In this document: positions 5,935 to 10,187 of the stretch, in pieces
Layout of the letters: the number at the start of each line of letters is the position of its first letter
How positions within the stretch are numbered: position 1 is the first letter of the stretch
Source: JBEKTY01 sp049515555
Lineage (GTDB): Bacteria > Planctomycetota > Planctomycetia > Pirellulales > Thermoguttaceae
DNA: 10,187 nucleotides
Assembly (NCBI GenBank): GCA_049515555.1
Contig: JBEKTY010000231.1
Coordinates: forward strand, 1 to 10,187
Direction of reading: 5' to 3'
The notes under the pieces: generated by a model
Told to the model about the DNA's origin: nothing
The model's input: the letters and a program-made list of their open reading frames with translations, nothing else
Databases searched by the model: none
Position numbers and translations under genes: made by a program

Positions 5935-7104
5935 ATGCCTTGGCACCTGCCCGTAACGGCTCTTGGACTGTTGCTCTCCGCCGCGACCAACGGCGCGCTG
6001 GGTGCCACGGCCTATCCCTACACCGTGACCGACCTTGGTACGCTGGCCGGTCCGGTCAGCGTGGCGGCGCACGTCAATTCCCAGGGGGATGTATGCGGGT
6101 GGGGAGATAATGACCCAGTAGAGCGGTACGCCCATGCGTTTTTTTGGAGTCCTGCGACTCCCATGATAAATCTGGGATGCTTCCAGGGGCCGATAGGTGT
6201 TAGCACCGCCAACGGCATCTCCGATACGGGTTGGGTGGTCGGGGGAAGCGACAGCACCGACGGGCAGCGGGCCTTCTTGTGGGCCGGTCCCGGGGCGACG
6301 ATGCAGGACCTCGGCGTGAACGCAGCCCTGGGAGGGACGGACAATACCGCGTCCGGGATCAGCCCCAACGGCCAGCTCATCGTGGGGGCCTACCTGACCG
6401 CCACCGGCACGCCACACGGCTACATCTGGAACAACGGCGCCATTACGGACACGGGCATCATAAAGGGGCTGTCTGTCAACGACGCTGGTGAGTTCGTTGG
6501 TAGCTACACCACCGCCGGCGGCCAAATTCACGCGTTCGTATCCAGCGGGGTGGGCGCGGGTTATACCGACCTGGGCACGTTCGGAGGCACAACCAGCCAA
6601 GCCCAGGCGGTCAACTCAAGCGGGCAGGTAGTGGGCTTCGCAGATCTTCCAAGCGGTGATACGCACGCATTTTATTATTCAGGGAGCGGCCCGTTGATTG
6701 ATCTTGGAACTCTCTCGGGTGGGCTAAACTCATTCGCAGGTAGTATTAGCAACAGCGGAGTCGTCGCCGGAACGTCCTACATGCCCAACGATGAAACCGA
6801 GCACGGGTTTCTCTACAATACCGCAACCGGCGGCCCGATGATCGACGCGAACACTCTTATCGACCCGGCCTGCGGCTGGACAATAGTAGCGACCGCGATC
6901 AGCGACAACGGCCTGATCGCGGCCGACGGAATCAATGCCGCCGGCCAAGCGCATGCGATTCTTTTGCTGCCAACCCCTGAGCCGTCGGCCCTTGCCTCGC
7001 TTGTCGCCGCTGTTGTTTGCCTGCTGATCCTCGCACAATTCCGCCGCTCGCGGCCGGTTGGCGGCGGTTTCCGAGGTCTTTTTTCCGTTTTTCCCAGGTT
7101 CTAA
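5935..7104 (+). CDS. HAF3: secreted HAF-repeat protein with PEP-CTERM anchor
   Basis: This is a 389-residue exported protein preceded by the Shine-Dalgarno sequence GGAAGAGG. The signal peptide has a hydrophobic core at about residues 5-17 and probable cleavage after ALGA at residue 24. Its n-region has no Lys or Arg, which is unusual. Seven HAF repeats cover residues about 31-346, with borders near 76, 121, 168, 208, 252 and 299. Repeat 4 is short (about 40 residues) and lacks the IPHPAG core of HAF1 and HAF2. Repeat 7 carries GWT. The PEP-CTERM signal has PTPEP at 346-350, a hydrophobic segment at 352-368 and RRSR at 370-373. A further 15 residues (GGGFRGLFSVFPRF at the end) extend beyond the usual basic end. 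The stop codon lies 14 bases before the LEPR4 GTG. It is the most diverged HAF copy in the window. Confidence 0.92.
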   Translation: MPWHLPVTALGLLLSAATNGALGATAYPYTVTDLGTLAGPVSVAAHVNSQGDVCGWGDNDPVERYAHAFFWSPATPMINLGCFQGPIGVSTANGISDTGWVVGGSDSTDGQRAFLWAGPGATMQDLGVNAALGGTDNTASGISPNGQLIVGAYLTATGTPHGYIWNNGAITDTGIIKGLSVNDAGEFVGSYTTAGGQIHAFVSSGVGAGYTDLGTFGGTTSQAQAVNSSGQVVGFADLPSGDTHAFYYSGSGPLIDLGTLSGGLNSFAGSISNSGVVAGTSYMPNDETEHGFLYNTATGGPMIDANTLIDPACGWTIVATAISDNGLIAADGINAAGQAHAILLLPTPEPSALASLVAAVVCLLILAQFRRSRPVGGGFRGLFSVFPRF

Positions 7105-7105
7105 T

Positions 7106-7110
7106 GGAGG
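7106..7110 (+). promoter_or_regulatory. Shine-Dalgarno sequence that favours the LEPR4 GTG start
   Basis: GGAGG lies 8 bases before the GTG at 7119, and the spacer ends in GGCC as it does before LEPR1. An ATG at 7104 overlaps the HAF3 stop (TAATG) and is in the same frame, but it has only a weak AGG upstream. The GTG start places the LEPR-type motif at residues 39-45, as in LEPR1 and LEPR2. Confidence 0.75.
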
Positions 7111-7118
7111 GCGCGGCC

Positions 7119-10100
7119 GTGCGAAAGGCGAAAGGCTTTTGCGCGGGGGTACGAAACTTCATGGGTTGGTCGCCCGGCGGACCGCGTGAGGCCCGCCGGC
7201 CCGCGCAACTACGGGCCCTGCGGTTCGAGGCCTGCGAGCAAAGGAGGCTGCTGAGCGCCACGCTCACGTGGAACGGCGCCGCCGGGAAGGTCTGGGACGC
7301 CGACGATCTGCCCAACACCGTTTGGCTGAACCAGTACAGCCAACAGGTTCCGTGGTCCAACGGCGATATCGCCAAACTCAGCGCTACGGGCGGCGGGATC
7401 GCCACCAACGTGAAAGTCAGCGATTCCAGTCCCGGTTCCGATCTAGTCTGGGCCAGCGCTATCGAATTTGGTGCCGCAAATTATTCTATATCGGGCAACA
7501 CGGCCAACGACGTGCTGGCCGTGCCCACCTCCGGCGACCAGATCGCCTCGACCCAGGTCACGGTGGGCGCCGGCGCGACGGGCACGATAACGGCCAAGAT
7601 CGCCCCCCTGGACGGCAACGGCGGCTCGGAGTTGGACGCTACCGGCGGCGGCACGCTCGTCATCGACGGTTCGGGCAGCAGCACGGCGGGCACGATCGTC
7701 GTCGGGGCCAGCTCCGGCGACCGCTCCACACTTAAGGTCAGCGGCCACCTCACCGTCACCTCGGCCACCGGCCTGGAGGTGCTGAACGATGCCGCGCTTT
7801 CCGGCAGCGGCACGATCAGCGTCGGGGCGAACAGCCAGCTTTACTACGGCTCATGGGCCGACAGCACCTTCGACGGCAAAATCGATGGGGCAGGTTGCCT
7901 CGCGGTGGGCGGGGTCGAAGGAGGCAGCCTGACGCTCACAAACTCCAGCACCTACCTCGGCTGGACGTATCTCACGTCCGGCACGTTGCAGTTGGGCAGC
8001 GTCGACAATTGCCTTCCGCAGTCTACCGTCGTTGACTTCGACAACGGCAGGCAGGGTGATGCGACGCTGGACCTCGGCGGAACCAATCAAGCCATCGCCG
8101 GCCTCGAGGTGACCACCGGGGGAGGCGACAATTCGCTGGTCACGACTGCCTCCAGCCACGACATCGTCACTGACACCGGCAGCGACCCGTCGACGCTCAC
8201 GGTTGGCGTGTCCAACAACGGGCAATGTACCTTCGCTGGCACAATCGAAGACGGCTACTACGGCGGGACAGTCGAGCTCAAGCTCGACGCGGGTGGCCTG
8301 GTGCTCGCCGGCCACAACACCTTCTCCGGCGGTACGCACGTCGATGGGGGCACGCTCACGGCCGACACCGACGAGGCGCTGGGCTCCGAAATGGGCGGCC
8401 TGTGGGTTGATGGGTCCGGCGTGCTCGACCTCAACGGCTGTTCGCCCGATGTGGCCACCCTCATGGGCACCGGCAACGGCGAAATCACGGACGGCTCCAG
8501 TGACGCCAGCGAACTGCTGGTCGGATACGCGTTCGCAAGCGAGGACATTACGGGCTCGTATAGCGGCACGATTGACGACGGCGCGGCCGGCTCGGGGGGC
8601 GTGTCCCTGATCCTCGAGGAGGAGGGCACGCTCACCCTCACGGGCAACAACAGTTACACCGGCCAAACAATTTTTTTCGATTCCGCCAACCTCGTGATCG
8701 CCGGTGGCGACGCCAACTCCAACCGCGAGTTCGACAGTAATGTTGCGTCCCGTTCCGACAACAGCACCCTCACGGTCGACCCCGCCGGGACGCTCGATTT
8801 TAAGGGCACAATTGGTGGCGCGCTCGATGTCGTGAAGGAGGGCGACGGCACGCTGATCCTGGATAACCCGTCCAGCCCGGGCAACGCGAACTCATATTCG
8901 GATGGGACCGAGGTGGACGGGGGCACCCTGAAGCTGGCCAACTCCGGCTCGCTGCCCACTGGTTACCCGGTAACCATTTCCGACGGGTCCCAACTTGACC
9001 TTAACGGCCAGAGTGCAACCGTTTCCAGGCTAACCCTCAACGACGGGAGCGTGGTAGACACCGCCGGCGGCGGCTCGCTCTCGGCGGGTAGCGAGTTCGA
9101 GCTCGATAACGCAGCGGTCAGCGCGAACCTGACCGGCACGGCCAAGCTCGAGGTGAACCCGGGCGGCGGCCCCGGCACCAACACGGTCGTCCTCAGCGGC
9201 GACGACACCTTCACGGGCATCGTGGGGGTCCACGCCGGAACGCTCGAGGTCGACGGCTCGATCGCGCCGAGCTCGCTGGCGGTGTCGGGCGCCGCGCAGT
9301 TGTCCGGTAGCGGCACGATCACCGACCAGGCCGGCAATCTCTATTACGACAGCTCGGCGGCCAGCACGTTCGACGGCACGATAGGCGGGAGCTACGGCCT
9401 GGAGCTTGGCGCAGACACCGGCAGCCTGACCCTCACCGCGGCGAACGCCTACACCGGCGGCACGCTGCTCGACGACAGCGCCGGGACGCTGATTTTTGAC
9501 GAGGGCGACGCGCTGCCGCAGGGTGCGACGGCTGCGGACGGGACGCCGGCGGGCACGGCCCTGGAGATCGACGCCGGCGGCGCGGTCCTCAACAGCGCAT
9601 TGATGGACGCCTCCGGCCTTGGCTTCGCCAGCGGCGATACCCAGGACACTCTCGCCTCCGGCGGGCGGCGATCGGTCCGGTCGGGCCTGGACGACTTGGG
9701 GTCCGGCTCCCCGCAGGGGGACACCCTGACGATTACCATGACCGCCGACCCGTCGGCCTCGACGGCCACCGGCGTCGAATATACTTACGACGACAACGGA
9801 AACGTGACGGGCGCGGCGGTTGGCGCAGATGCCTCAGGTTATATCACGCTGGACGTCTGCGTCTCGGACAACAACCCTACGAGCGACGGGCTGGTCAATA
9901 CGCTCTCCGCCCTCGTGGGTGGCTTTTATCAGACGCAGTCGGCGGGGGGAGCCTCCGTGTTCGACAGCGGAACTGGCCTGGGGGCCTTCGGCCACGGCAG
10001 GGTCAGCAGCCTGTGGCAGTTCGCGCCCTGCGCCAGCCGGGGAGTTACCCAGAGCAACGGGGATATCTACGGAACGAGCAACTCGGTGACTTCCGGATGG

Positions 10101-10187
10101 TGGGCGGCCTTCGCCCAGCTCGATACGTGCAGCACTCCCGAGGTTGACGACGGCTGGCAGATCGCCGCCGCCGCGCCCGGCACTATC
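7119..10187 (+). CDS. LEPR4: large beta-strand-repeat surface protein, 3' end outside window
   Basis: The frame is open from GTG 7119 to the last base, giving 1023 codons without a stop. The N-terminus is basic and carries a degenerate LEPR-XLL motif, CEQRRLL, at residues 39-45, followed by SATLTWNG. At least six beta-strand repeats of the autotransporter-associated type follow. Their cores are near residue 269 (SLTLTNSSTYLG), 398 (HNTFSGGTHVDGGTL), 509 (GNNSYTGQT), 588 (NSYSDGTEVDGGTLKL), 694 (GDDTFTG) and 776 (NAYTGGT). These families usually fold as long right-handed beta-helices and act as extracellular adhesin-like or matrix proteins. From about residue 848 the composition changes to a region with no repeat that I recognise and several Trp and Cys residues. 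It starts 14 bases after HAF3 and is probably co-transcribed with it. Residues 171-243 match LEPR1. Any C-terminal anchor would lie outside the window. Confidence 0.9.
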   Translation, partial: MRKAKGFCAGVRNFMGWSPGGPREARRPAQLRALRFEACEQRRLLSATLTWNGAAGKVWDADDLPNTVWLNQYSQQVPWSNGDIAKLSATGGGIATNVKVSDSSPGSDLVWASAIEFGAANYSISGNTANDVLAVPTSGDQIASTQVTVGAGATGTITAKIAPLDGNGGSELDATGGGTLVIDGSGSSTAGTIVVGASSGDRSTLKVSGHLTVTSATGLEVLNDAALSGSGTISVGANSQLYYGSWADSTFDGKIDGAGCLAVGGVEGGSLTLTNSSTYLGWTYLTSGTLQLGSVDNCLPQSTVVDFDNGRQGDATLDLGGTNQAIAGLEVTTGGGDNSLVTTASSHDIVTDTGSDPSTLTVGVSNNGQCTFAGTIEDGYYGGTVELKLDAGGLVLAGHNTFSGGTHVDGGTLTADTDEALGSEMGGLWVDGSGVLDLNGCSPDVATLMGTGNGEITDGSSDASELLVGYAFASEDITGSYSGTIDDGAAGSGGVSLILEEEGTLTLTGNNSYTGQTIFFDSANLVIAGGDANSNREFDSNVASRSDNSTLTVDPAGTLDFKGTIGGALDVVKEGDGTLILDNPSSPGNANSYSDGTEVDGGTLKLANSGSLPTGYPVTISDGSQLDLNGQSATVSRLTLNDGSVVDTAGGGSLSAGSEFELDNAAVSANLTGTAKLEVNPGGGPGTNTVVLSGDDTFTGIVGVHAGTLEVDGSIAPSSLAVSGAAQLSGSGTITDQAGNLYYDSSAASTFDGTIGGSYGLELGADTGSLTLTAANAYTGGTLLDDSAGTLIFDEGDALPQGATAADGTPAGTALEIDAGGAVLNSALMDASGLGFASGDTQDTLASGGRRSVRSGLDDLGSGSPQGDTLTITMTADPSASTATGVEYTYDDNGNVTGAAVGADASGYITLDVCVSDNNPTSDGLVNTLSALVGGFYQTQSAGGASVFDSGTGLGAFGHGRVSSLWQFAPCASRGVTQSNGDIYGTSNSVTSGWWAAFAQLDTCSTPEVDDGWQIAAAAPGTI
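7629..7848 (+). repeat. Shared 220-base block, copy in LEPR4 (partner 634-853)
   Basis: This block aligns without gaps to 634-853 in LEPR1 at about 89% identity by hand count. It encodes LEPR4 residues 171-243. Its presence links the large terminal gene to the short LEPR genes by descent or recombination. Confidence 0.8.

Larger units (their letters stand above)
148..10187 (+). repeat. Tandem array of LEPR/HAF gene pairs (about 2.3 kb per unit)
   Basis: LEPR starts at 148, 2454, 4813 and 7119 define three complete LEPR-HAF units and a fourth that begins with a much longer LEPR gene. Gene order, strand, gap sizes and two of the promoter regions are conserved between units. This is best explained by tandem duplication of an ancestral pair. 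The array may extend in either direction beyond the window. Confidence 0.85.

Noticed and set aside
5866..6600. Minus-strand open frame (about 244 codons) opposite HAF3 and its promoter region
   Set aside because: It mirrors the HAF repeats on the other strand and crosses the conserved promoter gap. It has no recognisable features of its own.
7851..8666. Long minus-strand open frame (about 271 codons) opposite LEPR4
   Set aside because: It lies wholly opposite a well-supported repeat gene in GC-rich DNA, where antisense frames stay open by codon bias. Its translation shows no domain, signal peptide or ribosome-binding context.
9780..9812. YTYDDNGNVTG in LEPR4 as an RHS/YD repeat
   Set aside because: Only a single copy is present and no further YD motifs follow within the window, so a chance resemblance is more likely.
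7119..10187. LEPR4 as a classical type V autotransporter
   Set aside because: The repeats are named for autotransporters, but no translocator beta-barrel is visible in the window and planctomycete repeat proteins often lack one. The C-terminus is not available to decide.

Overview
The window is high-GC DNA that most likely comes from a planctomycete (Planctomycetota). Three signatures occur together: N-terminal LEPR-XLL-type motifs, autotransporter-associated beta-strand repeats, and HAF-repeat proteins ending in PEP-CTERM anchors. No phylogenetic marker gene is present, so this rests on protein architecture alone. All recognisable genes are on the + strand and all appear to encode exported or surface proteins. 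I see no tRNA, rRNA, CRISPR array, transposase or phage gene.

Layout: two gene types alternate. Type A is a LEPR-XLL protein with beta-strand repeats: LEPR1 148-1176 (interrupted by an in-frame TAG at 355-357), LEPR2 2454-3440, LEPR3 4813-5838, and LEPR4 7119 to beyond the window end (at least 1023 codons). Type B is a secreted HAF-repeat/PEP-CTERM protein: HAF1 1272-2405, HAF2 3581-4771, HAF3 5935-7104. LEPR start codons are spaced 2306, 2359 and 2306 bases apart, so the locus reads as a tandem array of a roughly 2.3-kb gene pair that ends in a much larger LEPR protein.

Transcription: promoter-like sequences lie in the 95-140 base gaps before each HAF gene. The HAF-to-LEPR gaps are only 48, 41 and 14 bases and hold little beyond a Shine-Dalgarno sequence. 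The likely unit is therefore promoter, HAF(n), LEPR(n+1). Two of the promoters share a 17-base spacer and similar -35/-10 boxes.

Evolution: the 3' halves of LEPR1-3 are about 93% identical in the pairs I counted by hand, with perfect blocks of about 100 bases. Their 5' halves and the HAF genes differ much more. LEPR1 also shares an ungapped 220-base block, about 89% identical, with LEPR4. This looks like duplication followed by gene conversion, with a conserved scaffold and a variable presented region. Each HAF protein has exactly seven repeats between signal peptide and anchor, which suggests a seven-bladed beta-propeller. The biological role of the paired array is unknown; a cell-surface or matrix function is inference.
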